A stretch of DNA of 64,000 bases from Bacteroidales bacterium (GCA_024401365.1 JAKSLE010000003.1:124001-188000); one strand, 5' to 3'; shown: positions 6,359 through 15,823, counted from the stretch's first letter. A program made the numbers and translations. Notes: generated by a model from the sequence alone, not told the origin.

Positions 6359-7831
6359 TTAGATGACTTTACGTAGTCGGGCTACTGGTATTCCCAGTTG
6401 TTCCCTATATTTTGCTACGGTACGGCGAGCAATTGTATATCCTTTTTCCTGTAAGATCTCAGTCAGTTTATCATCGGGCAGAGGTTTATGCTTATCCTCG
6501 GCATCGATACTCTCCTGAAGGATTTTCTTGACCTCTCTAGATGATATATCTTCGCCATCGTTACTCTGAGCCTTTTCGGTAAAGAAGTATTTCAGGGAAT
6601 ATATTCCAAAAGGAGTCTGTGCGTATTTGCTATTTGTTACGCGAGAAATGGTACTGACATCGAGATTAGTTTTTTCTGCGATATCCTTAAGGATCATAGG
6701 GCGCAATTTCTTCTCGTCGCCATCGATAAAATATTCCCCTTGGAAATCCATTATTGCCTGCATAACTATGCGCAATGTATTGCGGCGTTGTTTGATGGCA
6801 TCTATGAACCACTTAGCGGAATCGAGTTTTTGGCGTACGAACTGAACTGCCTCTTTCTGTTCGCTTGACTGGTTGTCCTTATTGCGGGAGTACTCCTCGA
6901 GCATTTCTGTGTATGTGCGAGAGAGGTGCAATTCGGGTTCTGAGCGTCTATTGAGGCGGAAAGACAACTTGTTATCCTCGTATTCGATTATGAAATCGGG
7001 TACGATAGCTTGGGAAGTCTTGACTATAGCTCCGCTATAAACGCTACCAGGTTTAGGGTTGAGGTGTAGGATTTCCTCTACGGCGTCGCGTAGGTCTTCT
7101 TTATCCTCAATACCCAGTTTTTTCTCTATTTTGTCGTAATGCTTCTTAGTGAACTCCTCGAAGCACTGGTCGAGCACATCGTATGCCAGTTTATTGATAG
7201 GGTCCTGCAAGCTTTTGCCCTTCATTTGGAGCAACAAACATTCTCGGAGATCGCGTGCGCCCACACCCAGGGGGTCGAAACGCTGGACCACCTCCAGTAC
7301 TCGTTCGATAGTATCCACTTCGACATCGTTGTTTGTTGCGAAAGATATATCGTCGGCCATTTGTTCCACCTCTCGGCGCAAGTAGCCATCCTCGTCGATA
7401 TTACCTATAATGTAGTGAGCTATCTGTTCCTCCTCCTCGGTAAACGACTGCAGGCCTATTTGTTCCTCGAGGTGTTCGAGGAAGCTCATGCCCTCTGACA
7501 CAGGTACTTCGTCCTTTTGGTCGTCGGGGGAGAAGTTATTTGACTGGAGTTTGTATGCTGGGGTATCCTGTTCGAGACGCAGATACTCCTCGATAGATGT
7601 TTCGCGAGGGCTTTCGGAAGGGGTATCCTCGATGTTATCCATTGGCCCGTCATCGCTTTCATCGTGATGTTCAACAGGGTCTATTTCGAGCACAGGATTC
7701 TGTTCGAGTTCCTCCTTGATGCGTTGTTCCAACTGCACCGCTGGGATCTCGATCAGTTTCATTATCTGAATTTGTAGCGGCGAAAGACGCTGCTGCAATT
7801 TCTGTTGAAGACTCTGATTGATACCTGCCAC
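6359..7831 (-). CDS. rpoN: RNA polymerase sigma-54 factor
   Basis: Sigma-54, the alternative sigma factor that recognises -24/-12 promoters and needs an ATP-dependent activator. The protein has 490 residues. Region I is the Gln- and Leu-rich N-terminus (SLQQKLQQRLSPLQIQ). An acidic region II follows (about residues 50-110). The core-binding domain covers about 115-310, and the C-terminal DNA-binding domain ends in the RpoN box ARRTVAKYRE (residues 468-477). It heads a six-gene minus-strand cluster. No bacterial enhancer-binding activator is in this window. Confidence 0.97.
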   Translation of the reverse strand: MAGINQSLQQKLQQRLSPLQIQIMKLIEIPAVQLEQRIKEELEQNPVLEIDPVEHHDESDDGPMDNIEDTPSESPRETSIEEYLRLEQDTPAYKLQSNNFSPDDQKDEVPVSEGMSFLEHLEEQIGLQSFTEEEEQIAHYIIGNIDEDGYLRREVEQMADDISFATNNDVEVDTIERVLEVVQRFDPLGVGARDLRECLLLQMKGKSLQDPINKLAYDVLDQCFEEFTKKHYDKIEKKLGIEDKEDLRDAVEEILHLNPKPGSVYSGAIVKTSQAIVPDFIIEYEDNKLSFRLNRRSEPELHLSRTYTEMLEEYSRNKDNQSSEQKEAVQFVRQKLDSAKWFIDAIKQRRNTLRIVMQAIMDFQGEYFIDGDEKKLRPMILKDIAEKTNLDVSTISRVTNSKYAQTPFGIYSLKYFFTEKAQSNDGEDISSREVKKILQESIDAEDKHKPLPDDKLTEILQEKGYTIARRTVAKYREQLGIPVARLRKVI

Positions 7832-7859
7832 TGCTACTTATTTTGAATTATCTAATTCA

Positions 7860-7867
7860 CAAAGATA
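7860..7867 (-). promoter_or_regulatory. -7 promoter box of rpoN
   Basis: On the minus strand TATCTTTG lies 28 bases upstream of the rpoN start, a perfect TANNTTTG box. No clear TTG is found 19-20 bases further upstream, so the promoter may be weak or need an activator. Confidence 0.5.
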
Positions 7868-7876
7868 CATACAAAA

Positions 7877-7912
7877 GCGGAAAAAGAGTCACACTATTAA
7901 ATCTTTTTCCGC
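7877..7912 (-). terminator. Terminator between ung and rpoN
   Basis: GCGGAAAAAGA (7877-7887) and TCTTTTTCCGC (7902-7912) form a perfect 11-bp stem with a 14-base loop. On the minus strand the hairpin is followed by TTTTG. It is placed to end the parE-parC-PH-ung transcript about 100 bases after the ung stop, just before the rpoN promoter box. Confidence 0.65.
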
Positions 7913-7930
7913 CAATATATCGAAGCCCTT

Positions 7931-8003
7931 TTTATTAAGCGGCTAGTATGAGGCTGTATTAAGGGAGGTATAAGCCAGTGTTAAGGTTGCTCGCAATTTT
8001 TTT
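7931..8003. repeat. 11-bp phased array ending in GTTGCTCGCAA plus T-tract (copy 1)
   Basis: Read on the + strand, five contiguous 11-mers occupy 7931-7985: TTTATTAAGCG, GCTAGTATGAG, GCTGTATTAAG, GGAGGTATAAG and CCAGTGTTAAG. They are followed by the cap GTTGCTCGCAA (7986-7996) and seven T residues (7997-8003). It lies between the ung stop (7 bases away) and the ung terminator, about 155 bases upstream of rpoN. The same architecture occurs near 13.8, 25.8, 33.9 and 49.6 kb. Function unknown. Confidence 0.75.
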
Positions 8004-8009
8004 ATATAA

Positions 8010-8672
8010 TTACCAGTCGATCTCCTGTATGTTGTGAGCTTTCAGGTAAGCATTGGCTCTGCTAAAATGTTTGCATCCGAAGAAACCGCGGTAAGCGGAG
8101 AGGGGGGAAGGGTGGACGGCAGTCAGTACGCAATGCTTATTTTGGTCGATGAGGGCTGCTTTTTTTATGGCATAGCTTCCCCACAAGAGGAATACCAAGT
8201 TTTCCTTTTCGGCCTGGAGGCGTGATATGACATTATCGGTGAAAGTTTCCCAGCCCTTACCCTGGTGAGAACCAGCCTGATGGGCGCGTACGGTGAGGGT
8301 AGCATTGAGGAGGAGGACACCTTGGTCGGCCCACCGTTCGAGGTTGCCGCTCAGAGGCATAGGTTTACCCATATCAGCTTCCACCTCCTTGAAGATATTT
8401 ATGAGAGAAGGAGGGAATTTTATACCATCGTTGACAGAGAAGCACAGACCGTGAGCTTGGTTGATATCGTGATAAGGGTCCTGACCGAGTATTACCACCT
8501 TAGTTTTTGCTACGGGGCAGCGGTCGAACGCATTAAAAATCTGTTTAGCAGGAGGGAAGATTTGCGTTTGAGCGTACTCAGACTTTACGAACTGAGTCAG
8601 TTGCTCGAAATATGGGCTATCAAATTCAGGCTGCAATAGATGTTTCCAGCTCTCCTCTATCTTTACTTCCAT
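8010..8672 (-). CDS. ung: Uracil-DNA glycosylase, family 1
   Basis: Removes uracil from DNA to start base-excision repair. The 220-residue length is standard. The catalytic water-activating loop GQDPYHD is at residues 63-69 (Asp65). The uracil-binding segment GLCFSV follows, and the DNA-intercalation loop HPSPLSAYRGFFG starts at His187. Its ATG overlaps the stop of the PH-domain gene (TAATG at 8672), so the two are translationally coupled. It is the last gene of the topoisomerase IV operon. Confidence 0.98.
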   Translation of the reverse strand: MEVKIEESWKHLLQPEFDSPYFEQLTQFVKSEYAQTQIFPPAKQIFNAFDRCPVAKTKVVILGQDPYHDINQAHGLCFSVNDGIKFPPSLINIFKEVEADMGKPMPLSGNLERWADQGVLLLNATLTVRAHQAGSHQGKGWETFTDNVISRLQAEKENLVFLLWGSYAIKKAALIDQNKHCVLTAVHPSPLSAYRGFFGCKHFSRANAYLKAHNIQEIDW

Positions 8673-9076
8673 TATTTCTCCACGTTTATGTTAGGGGCTA
8701 TAGTAATTATAGCCTTCAAGAAAGAATCCCTATCCAAGGGGCATGGGCAGATGATATACTCTTTGCCATAATCTATCCTTATATACTCGTCCCATTTCTT
8801 TTTAGTAGGGAAACTTATTTTAGTAATATCGGACAAATCGGCTCTTTTTTTAGGGAAGATACCACGTCGGTATATCACCTGGGAGTCGGTAATCACCAAT
8901 GTTTTCCAGACAGAATCCAAGATGGTATTCAAGGCCAAGAAGCCCAAGAAGCATCGAGCCACCACCGTCATAGTCTCTTCGGCGTTGGGGATAGATAAGA
9001 AGGCGATAGCAGCTACCGCTATAGCTGCTATCACTGCCATTATATCTAACCAAGTATATTTCAGTCGGAACGTCAT
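8672..9076 (-). CDS. PH-domain membrane protein (bacterial PH / YdbT type)
   Basis: A 134-residue protein. The N-terminus has two membrane helices (about residues 10-30 and 36-55). A small soluble domain follows with the segment ITDSQVIYRRGIFPKKRADLSDITKI, the pattern of bacterial PH-like (DUF304) domains. The function of these proteins is generally unknown; they are assumed to be envelope-associated. It lies between parC (21-base gap) and ung (1-base overlap). The co-transcription is probably historical rather than functional. Confidence 0.72.
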   Translation of the reverse strand: MTFRLKYTWLDIMAVIAAIAVAAIAFLSIPNAEETMTVVARCFLGFLALNTILDSVWKTLVITDSQVIYRRGIFPKKRADLSDITKISFPTKKKWDEYIRIDYGKEYIICPCPLDRDSFLKAIITIAPNINVEK

Positions 9077-9097
9077 AATATTTACAGATGTCAGATA

Positions 9098-11737
9098 TTA
9101 GAACAAAGTCTGTTCCTTCTCCTCCTCGTCATCGCCTGTAGCCACCTCGAAAGTAAGAGGCACCTCATCGCGAACTGTTGGTATAGTAGGCTCCAATTCG
9201 GTGAAGTCCTTTACGGTCCACTGGCCGATACGTTTACCCTTAGCTTTGATACCCTTCTCCTCGATGAATTCGAAAGCCTCGACGATTTCGGCCTCGCGCC
9301 ATTTATCCGGTCCGCCGTATGTTATTTGGATACGAGGGTGATCCTCGTCGGACAACAACAGCAAGTTGGACTTAGGAGCTTCGGAGATGAAGAGCAGAGG
9401 TTTATTAGTAGGGTCGATACGGAAACGCTTGATATAGTTGAGTTTCTTTTCGCCATCGTAGTAGACTGCTGTCCATACCTTGCGGTTGTCGAATTTCTCC
9501 ATTTTGATGATATTATCCTCGAAATGCTGTTCGAATCCGAATCCTGTGGTATAAAGTTCGCCCTTATTATTGATAACCAGCAAGAGATCGTCGCCGCTAA
9601 ACTCTCCGATATACTCGCCACGTGCGTCGGGGTTAAGGCGTAGAGTCTCCTTTTCGAAGTAGACCTTACGGCCGCCGAGGGTAGAAACGCCACGTTTTTT
9701 GAGGGTAATTTTAAGCAGATCGTTCTTTGTGAGGAGATTACCCTTAGAGTCGCGGCCCTTGATAGCCATATCGGCCATATCGTATTCGAAGACCACGTTG
9801 CGCAGTTTAAGTTTCGGTTTCAGGCACACTTTGAGAACCTCGGCCTCGCCATTAGGGTTAGCAGAGAAGTACACCACCTTACTTTTAGGGGTACCCATAG
9901 TAATGTTATACTCCTTATCGCGGGTAATACCAGAAACTGCGAAGCGCTTAACGTAGCTGAATCCCGATTCGCCGTCGACGTAAGCGACGTTGTATATTGT
10001 ACGTTTATCGTTCTTTTTGAATACGGCGATATGCATTACGTTCATACCGATATTGACCTTCTCCTCGACTTTCTTTATGACGTATCGGCCATCGTTGTAG
10101 AAGATGATTACGTCATCGAGGTCGGAGCAATCCTGAACGTAATCGCCCTTAACCTTAGCGGCAGCGTATCCCATGAAGCCATCCTCGCGGTTGATATACA
10201 ATTTTTGGTTTTGTATAGCCACCTTAGCCACCTCGATATTATCGAAAGAGCGGATTTCGGTCAGGCGAGGGTAGTCCTTACCATATTTTTTCTTGATAGA
10301 CTTGAAGTAATCGATAGTATAATCCACAATGCCCTCGATTTTCTGCATAGTATCCTCCATATCAGCCTTTAGCTGGATGAGTCTATCGTTGGCTGCGTCG
10401 GAATTAAAGCGGAGTATACGAGCCATACGGATTTCGAGGAGGTGGAGGAGGTCGTCCTTAGTCACCTCGCGGATACAATCCTTGTAGAAAGGAGATAAGC
10501 GCTTATCGATGTGAGCTACAGCCTCGTCATTGGATTTTGCCTGTTCGAATTCGGCATCCTTATAGACGCGCTGTTCGATAAACAATTTTTCGAGAGATAG
10601 GGTGAGGGCTGCATCGCGCAACTCGTCGTACTTTATTTCCAGCTCCTGCTTAAGGAGGTTGAGGGTACGATCGGTAGAATGGCGAAGGATTTCGCTCACC
10701 GTCATGAAGCGAGGAGTCTTGTTATCGATTACGCAAGCGTTAGGAGAGATTGATATTTCGCAATCTGTGAAAGCGTAGAGGGCGTCGATAGTCTTATCAG
10801 GGGAGACTCCGGCGTGGAGAGTGAGGACGATTTCTGCAGTAGCAGAAGTTATATCGTCGATGCTCTTGATTTTTATTTTACCCTTATCGCTAGCAGAGCG
10901 GATGCTCTCGATGAGGGAGCCCGTAGTGCAAGTATAAGGTATCTCTGTGATAGACAATGTCTTAGAGTCGACCTTATTAATCTTAGCGCGGATACGTACC
11001 GAGCCACCTCGGAGGCCGTCGTTGTATTTAGCCACATCAATCTGGCCGCCAGTAGGGAAATCAGGATATATTTCAAAAGGCTCATCCCTCAAAATAGATA
11101 TAGACGCGTCTATAAGCTCGTTGAAGTTATGAGGCAAGATTTTAGAAGCGAGGCCTACGGCGATACCCTCCACCCCCTGAGCTAGGAGGAGAGGGAACTT
11201 CATAGGGAGAGTTACAGGCTCCTCGTTACGGCCATCGTAAGAAAGTTGCCATACGGTAGTCTTAGGGTTGAAAGCCACATCCTGGGCGAATTTAGTCAGT
11301 CGCCCCTCGATATAACGGGCAGCGGCAGCCTCATCACCTGTGAGAATATTACCCCAGTTACCCTGGGTATCCACGAGGAGATTTTTCTGACCCAGTTGGA
11401 CTAGGGCTGCATATATAGAGGCATCGCCATGAGGGTGATACTTCATGGTTTCGCCCACGATATTAGCCACCTTATTATATCGGCCATCATCCATTTTGTT
11501 CATCACGTGCATTACGCGGCGCTGAACAGGTTTGAGACCATCCTCTATATTAGGTACGGCGCGGTCGAGAATAACGTAAGAAGCATAGTCGAGGAACCAT
11601 GTCTTGTACATACCATGGATCTGGCTATGTTGAGCCATGTTGCCTATGCTAAGCTCCTGTGCGATTTCATCGGCATTAGCCTCGCCCATAATCTCTTCGT
11701 TCTGATCGTCTTCTATATTATTTATATCGTCACTCAT
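9098..11737 (-). CDS. parC: DNA topoisomerase IV subunit A
   Basis: The DNA-cleaving subunit of topoisomerase IV, which decatenates daughter chromosomes. The protein has 879 residues. The active-site Tyr is Tyr142 in AAAARYIEGRL. The GyrA/ParC breakage-reunion signature KPVQRRVMHVMN (residues 69-80) precedes it. The C-terminal part (about 540-850) is the degenerate beta-pinwheel that binds DNA. It lacks a GyrA box, which distinguishes it from gyrase. It is placed 20 bases downstream of parE, the usual Bacteroidetes arrangement. Confidence 0.95.
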   Translation of the reverse strand: MSDDINNIEDDQNEEIMGEANADEIAQELSIGNMAQHSQIHGMYKTWFLDYASYVILDRAVPNIEDGLKPVQRRVMHVMNKMDDGRYNKVANIVGETMKYHPHGDASIYAALVQLGQKNLLVDTQGNWGNILTGDEAAAARYIEGRLTKFAQDVAFNPKTTVWQLSYDGRNEEPVTLPMKFPLLLAQGVEGIAVGLASKILPHNFNELIDASISILRDEPFEIYPDFPTGGQIDVAKYNDGLRGGSVRIRAKINKVDSKTLSITEIPYTCTTGSLIESIRSASDKGKIKIKSIDDITSATAEIVLTLHAGVSPDKTIDALYAFTDCEISISPNACVIDNKTPRFMTVSEILRHSTDRTLNLLKQELEIKYDELRDAALTLSLEKLFIEQRVYKDAEFEQAKSNDEAVAHIDKRLSPFYKDCIREVTKDDLLHLLEIRMARILRFNSDAANDRLIQLKADMEDTMQKIEGIVDYTIDYFKSIKKKYGKDYPRLTEIRSFDNIEVAKVAIQNQKLYINREDGFMGYAAAKVKGDYVQDCSDLDDVIIFYNDGRYVIKKVEEKVNIGMNVMHIAVFKKNDKRTIYNVAYVDGESGFSYVKRFAVSGITRDKEYNITMGTPKSKVVYFSANPNGEAEVLKVCLKPKLKLRNVVFEYDMADMAIKGRDSKGNLLTKNDLLKITLKKRGVSTLGGRKVYFEKETLRLNPDARGEYIGEFSGDDLLLVINNKGELYTTGFGFEQHFEDNIIKMEKFDNRKVWTAVYYDGEKKLNYIKRFRIDPTNKPLLFISEAPKSNLLLLSDEDHPRIQITYGGPDKWREAEIVEAFEFIEEKGIKAKGKRIGQWTVKDFTELEPTIPTVRDEVPLTFEVATGDDEEEKEQTLF

Positions 11738-11757
11738 AATGCTCTTGATAAGGGTGG

Positions 11758-13653
11758 TTAGTAAATCTGGTCTTCTACGAGGTCCTCCTCGACTACCAAG
11801 TTATCGATGATAAACTGTTGGCGTGTAGGGGTATTCTTACCCATATAGAACGTCAGCAGCTCCTTTATATTATCGGCGGTGTGCATAGTCACCTGGTCGA
11901 GGCGCATGCCCTCGCCTATAAACTCCTTGAACTCCTGCCAGTCGATCTCACCGAGACCTTTGAATCGGGTAATTTCCGGTTTAGGCCCCAGAGCCTTGAT
12001 AGCCTTTTCTCGTTCCTCCTCCGAGTAGCAATATTGGGTTTTCTTCTTATTACGTACGCGGAAAAGAGGCGTCTGAAGGATGAAAAGGTGGCCCTCCTTG
12101 ATGACATCAGGGAAGAACTGGAGGAAGAAAGTGATCATAAGGAGGCGGATATGCATACCGTCGACATCCGCATCGGTAGCGATGATAACCTTATTATAGC
12201 GGAGGTTATCCATACCCTCCTCTATATTCAGGGCCGCCTGGAGGAGGAAGAACTCCTCGTTTTTGTAAACTATATCACGTTTAAGGCCGAAAGTATTCAG
12301 AGGTTTACCGCGTAGGCTAAAGACAGCCTGGTAGTTGGCGTTACGAGCCTTAGTTATAGAACCCGACGCAGAATTACCCTCGGTAATAAATATTGAAGTC
12401 TCCTCGCGAGGGTCGGCCTCATTCTCCTTCACCTTCTTGGGGTCGGACAAGTGCCAACGGCAGTCGCGCAATTTCTTATTATTAAGGTTAGCCTTCTTAG
12501 CCTTCTCCTTAGCCTCCTTTTGGATTTTAGAGATAGACTTACGGTCGGCCTCTGAGCTTACTATTTTATCCTGGAGAGCCTTAGCTGTTTCGGGATTACG
12601 GTGGAGGAAGTTATCGAACTGTTCGCCGATGAAATCCATTGTATAGCTACGGATAGAGACGCCATCCTTAGGGCTCATATCCTTAGAACCCAGTTTTGTT
12701 TTAGTCTGCGATTCGAATACAGGCTCCTGGACGCGGATGCTCACTACAGCGGAGATACCCATACGGATATCGTTGACATCGTACTCCTTTTTGTAGAATT
12801 CGCGAACAGTTTTAGCGAGGGCTTCCTTGAAAGCTGCGAGATGGGTACCGCCCTGAGTTGTATGCTGTCCATTTACGAAAGTATAGTAATCCTCGGAATA
12901 AGCTGTTGTATGAGTCATAGCTATTTCGAGGTCCTTTGTCTCCAGGTGGACGATAGGGTAGAGCATCTCCTCGCGGATATTGTCTCTCAGCAGATCCACG
13001 ATACCCTCTTTAGACACGTATGGGGTACCGTTGAGGACCATTTTAAGACCCTTATTGAGGTAGGTATAATTCTTGAGCATTTGTACCACGAAATCCAGGT
13101 GGTACGAATAGTTCTCGAAAATTGTATTATCCACTATATACGACACGCGGGTACCATTCTTCTCGTTAGTATTCTGGAGGTCATACTCCTTGACCAGTTT
13201 ACCGCGAGAAAATTCGGCGCGTTTCATTTTACCATCGCGCACAGACTCCACGACGAAGCTAGTAGAGAGGGCGTTAACCGCCTTACTACCTACGCCATTG
13301 AGGCCAATAGATTTCTGGAAGGCGTCGGAATCGTATTTACCGCCAGTATTCATTTTACTGACTACGTCAACCACTTTACCCAAAGGGATACCGCGGCCGT
13401 AGTCGCGAATAGTCACTTTATCGTCGACGATATTCACCTCGATTTGTTTGCCATTGCCCATCATGAACTCATCGATAGAGTTATCGATGATCTCCTTTAT
13501 GAGGACGTATATACCATCGTCCTGATATTGACCGTCGCCGAGCTTTCCGATATACATACCTGGACGGCGGCGTATATGTTCATGCCATTCGAGTGTCTTG
13601 ATGTTGTCTTCGTTATAGCTAACTCCCTGTAGCGTTTCGTCTATCTCTGCCAT
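11758..13653 (-). CDS. parE: DNA topoisomerase IV subunit B
   Basis: The ATPase subunit of topoisomerase IV, 631 residues. It has a GHKL ATP-binding site (IIDNSIDEF around residues 55-63 and [10 protein letters not shown] at 83-92), a transducer domain, and a TOPRIM domain with [14 protein letters not shown] (Glu425) and [12 protein letters not shown] (Asp494, Asp496, Asp498). The TOPRIM motif is normally EGDSA; here the Asp is Asn427 (codon AAT), a conservative but unusual change beside the catalytic Glu. It is the first gene of the parE-parC-PH-ung operon. Confidence 0.95.
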   Translation of the reverse strand: MAEIDETLQGVSYNEDNIKTLEWHEHIRRRPGMYIGKLGDGQYQDDGIYVLIKEIIDNSIDEFMMGNGKQIEVNIVDDKVTIRDYGRGIPLGKVVDVVSKMNTGGKYDSDAFQKSIGLNGVGSKAVNALSTSFVVESVRDGKMKRAEFSRGKLVKEYDLQNTNEKNGTRVSYIVDNTIFENYSYHLDFVVQMLKNYTYLNKGLKMVLNGTPYVSKEGIVDLLRDNIREEMLYPIVHLETKDLEIAMTHTTAYSEDYYTFVNGQHTTQGGTHLAAFKEALAKTVREFYKKEYDVNDIRMGISAVVSIRVQEPVFESQTKTKLGSKDMSPKDGVSIRSYTMDFIGEQFDNFLHRNPETAKALQDKIVSSEADRKSISKIQKEAKEKAKKANLNNKKLRDCRWHLSDPKKVKENEADPREETSIFITEGNSASGSITKARNANYQAVFSLRGKPLNTFGLKRDIVYKNEEFFLLQAALNIEEGMDNLRYNKVIIATDADVDGMHIRLLMITFFLQFFPDVIKEGHLFILQTPLFRVRNKKKTQYCYSEEEREKAIKALGPKPEITRFKGLGEIDWQEFKEFIGEGMRLDQVTMHTADNIKELLTFYMGKNTPTRQQFIIDNLVVEEDLVEDQIY

Positions 13654-13696
13654 AAAAACAAATTGGGTAATTGCGGTTGTAAAGATATTTTAACGG

Positions 13697-13704
13697 CAAA
13701 TGTA
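13697..13704 (-). promoter_or_regulatory. Possible -7 box of parE
   Basis: TACATTTG on the minus strand, 43 bases upstream of the parE start, matches TANNTTTG. No good TTG is found 19-20 bases upstream, so support is partial. Confidence 0.4.
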
Positions 13705-13804
13705 TTAAATATTTCCAATAGGGGGAAGTGAGGCTGTGTTTTTTTGTTTTTATGGTGAGGTGTATCAGGGAGGTGGGAGGTGGATAGTCATTGGCAAGCA
13801 ATAA

Positions 13805-13868
13805 CGAGAGTACGGTGTAGTTAGTTGCTGTATACGGGGAAGTATAAGGTTGCTCGCAATTTTTTTTT
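13805..13868. repeat. 11-bp phased array ending in GTTGCTCGCAA plus T-tract (copy 2)
   Basis: On the + strand the contiguous 11-mers CGAGAGTACGG, TGTAGTTAGTT, GCTGTATACGG and GGAAGTATAAG (13805-13848) lead into GTTGCTCGCAA (13849-13859) and nine T residues (13860-13868). The last unit and cap share 19 bases with copy 3 (AGTATAAGGTTGCTCGCAA). It lies in the divergent parE / 13953 intergenic region, about 195 bases upstream of parE. The rest of this roughly 300-base gap holds only two promoter boxes. Confidence 0.7.
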
Positions 13869-13897
13869 GTTGGGGGTGGATTTTTGGGTGATTTTTG

Positions 13898-13928
13898 TTG
13901 TGTTTGGCTGAGTTTTTTGTTATATTTG
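13898..13928 (+). promoter_or_regulatory. Bacteroidetes promoter of the 13953 gene
   Basis: TTG at 13898-13900, then 20 bases, then TATATTTG at 13921-13928. This is a strong match to the -33/-7 consensus. It predicts a start near 13935, 18 bases before the ATG at 13953. Confidence 0.65.
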
Positions 13929-13952
13929 CGCGCATATAAACTGTATATACTA

Positions 13953-14759
13953 ATGGCCCGAATAGAGATAACGCACAAATGTGTGACTATAGCGAGGGAG
14001 ATGACGCGTAGAGGCTCAAGGAGTCTGGCGGAAGGGACCTCGATTTTTATTAAGCGATGCTATGGTACGTATCGCATGATACAAGTGGATGTGACTCAGA
14101 GACAGAGAGATAGTCGAGATCTGTTTGCTGAAGCGCAGAAGTTGGCCAAGGCAGATTTGGCAAAAATCGGAAGAAAAGAGTATTGGGAATTGTGGGCTTT
14201 GGAGCATGGAATTAAGGGTGCTCACAGAGCTGCTGTGTCGTGGTATTATAAGAAGTTGAAATCAGAGAAAGAGAAAGCAAGCGACTACTCCAATCTAGCC
14301 TTCATCCAGCCGCGTCCACGCAGACGGATTAAGAATATCAATCCGCGGAAGCAAAGTTCGATACACATGGCAGTCCATACGCCATTGAGGCCCCAAATAG
14401 GAGCCAGGTACCATGCCAGGGTAAGGCGTACGCCCCACATAGAGATGAAGTTCATGAGGCAAGGCTTCAGTGTATCGCCGGCGCCTACGAATACGCCGTA
14501 TGCTACGATACTAGCGGCGAACATAGGTTCGGCCCAAGCCTCGATGCGCAGAGCCATAGTGCCCAGGTCGACGATCTCCTGTACGGGAGAGAGCAAAGAC
14601 ATCATGAATGGGGCGCAGAAGTACATTATGACCCCCATGAAAGACATTATGGCCATACCCAGAGCCACTGTGATGAAGCCGAAGCGGCGAGTAAGCTCCA
14701 GGCGTTTAGCGCCTATGCTCTGTCCGATGAGGGTAGTAGCTGCGTCTGCTATACCGTAG
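13953..14759 (+). CDS. Uncharacterised Bacteroidetes protein with a run-on C-terminus
   Basis: ATG at 13953, just after a good promoter, opens a 268-codon frame. The first about 110 residues look like a real small protein: MARIEITHKCVT, then LFAEAQKLAKADL, RKEYWELWALEHGIKGAHRAAVSWYYKKLK. This layout resembles short Bacteroidetes hypothetical proteins I recall, which end soon after such a segment. Here no stop follows. From about 14285 the frame continues antisense to the MATE gene for about 155 more codons, which are probably not functional sequence. The simplest explanation is loss of the original stop or 3' end beside the convergent gene. Function unknown. Confidence 0.5.
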   Translation: MARIEITHKCVTIAREMTRRGSRSLAEGTSIFIKRCYGTYRMIQVDVTQRQRDSRDLFAEAQKLAKADLAKIGRKEYWELWALEHGIKGAHRAAVSWYYKKLKSEKEKASDYSNLAFIQPRPRRRIKNINPRKQSSIHMAVHTPLRPQIGARYHARVRRTPHIEMKFMRQGFSVSPAPTNTPYATILAANIGSAQASMRRAIVPRSTISCTGESKDIMNGAQKYIMTPMKDIMAIPRATVMKPKRRVSSRRLAPMLCPMRVVAASAIP

Positions 14760-15742
14760 CCAGGCATATAGCACAAGCTCTCGGCGGTAACGGCGAAGCT
14801 ATTAGCTGCGATGCTCATGACGCCAAGGGGGGCTACGATGGCTGTAGACAAGACCTGAGCGCTACACATGACCACATGTTCGAGGCCCATAGGCATACTG
14901 ATTTTTATAGCCTTGCGGAGAGTAGCGCGAGTAGGGAGGTAGGAACGTTTAGCTCCGCGAGTAAGGACATCCTTATTAGCGCGGCGGCCGAATACGCTCA
15001 GCTCCTTGGAGCGAGTAAGCAAGTAGAAGGTAAGGAATACAGCGGTAACCACGTGAGCCAAGGCAGTAGCCAAGGCTGCGCCCATCACGCCCATATTGGC
15101 GCTCCAGATACTAAATTCGAATCCGCACACGTTATAGTGGTGATTAGGGAATATCAAGAGCCAGTTGAACAAGACATCCATGGCGCACATGATGACGCTA
15201 GCCATGCTAGGGATCTGCATATTGCCGCTACAACGCAGCATGCCACCAGACAACTGGTACATTTGGGCGGCGGGCAATGCGGCAGAATAGACGAAGAAAT
15301 AGGCAGTAGCGTCGCTGCATATCTCCTCTGTGCCGCCCAGCCATACGGGGAGGAAGGGGCTGATAGCCATGCTACATACCGACATGACGCCGATGAACAA
15401 GAGGCAAGATACGAAAGCCTGTCGCATGACGAGGCGGGCATCCTCGAAGCGTTTAGCCCCTATTTTCTGAGCCACCTGCACGGTAAAACCAGAAGCAGCT
15501 GCCATACAAAGGCCACCTATGAGCCATGTAGCGCTAGCCATAAGGCCTACTGACGCGCTAGGGTTGGCGCCCAAGCTACCCAGCATAGAAGCGTCGATAT
15601 ACTGCATGAGTATAGACGAAAGTTGTGCGAAGATAGCAGGCAGAGACAACTGGGCAGTCAGTGCGAGTTGCTGTCTAGTTGTCAAGCTTTCGCCCTCGCG
15701 GATACGAGAAAGCAGCTTTTGGGTATTTGGCAGTAATTTCAA
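14285..15742 (-). CDS. MATE family multidrug/sodium efflux transporter
   Basis: A 485-residue inner-membrane protein with 12 predicted membrane helices in two repeated halves. It has the MATE pattern of LSLPAIFAQLSSILMQYIDASMLGSLG near the N-terminus and SMPMGLEHVVMCSAQ opening the second half. MATE proteins export drugs or cationic metabolites in exchange for H+ or Na+. The substrate cannot be inferred. It is divergent from recQ, and its 3' end overlaps the run-on frame of the 13953 gene. Confidence 0.93.
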   Translation of the reverse strand: MKLLPNTQKLLSRIREGESLTTRQQLALTAQLSLPAIFAQLSSILMQYIDASMLGSLGANPSASVGLMASATWLIGGLCMAAASGFTVQVAQKIGAKRFEDARLVMRQAFVSCLLFIGVMSVCSMAISPFLPVWLGGTEEICSDATAYFFVYSAALPAAQMYQLSGGMLRCSGNMQIPSMASVIMCAMDVLFNWLLIFPNHHYNVCGFEFSIWSANMGVMGAALATALAHVVTAVFLTFYLLTRSKELSVFGRRANKDVLTRGAKRSYLPTRATLRKAIKISMPMGLEHVVMCSAQVLSTAIVAPLGVMSIAANSFAVTAESLCYMPGYGIADAATTLIGQSIGAKRLELTRRFGFITVALGMAIMSFMGVIMYFCAPFMMSLLSPVQEIVDLGTMALRIEAWAEPMFAASIVAYGVFVGAGDTLKPCLMNFISMWGVRLTLAWYLAPIWGLNGVWTAMCIELCFRGLIFLIRLRGRGWMKARLE

Positions 15743-15815
15743 ATGCAGGTCACTTTTAGGATGCGAAGTTCTAAAAAAATATCACAAATAAAGCTCATGA
15801 TGACAAAAAATAACC

Positions 15816-15823
15816 TATATTTG
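15816..15823 (+). promoter_or_regulatory. -7 box of the recQ operon
   Basis: TATATTTG is a perfect TANNTTTG box, 65 bases upstream of the recQ start. No TTG lies at the expected upstream distance, so a -33 element is not evident. Confidence 0.45.

Noticed and set aside
12601-13632. Long + strand frame of 343 codons
   Set aside because: It lies entirely antisense to parE, whose motifs are intact. It has no recognisable domain and no promoter. It is a codon-bias shadow.
14876-15553. + strand frame of 225 codons
   Set aside because: Antisense to the MATE transporter, His-rich low-complexity composition, no motif.
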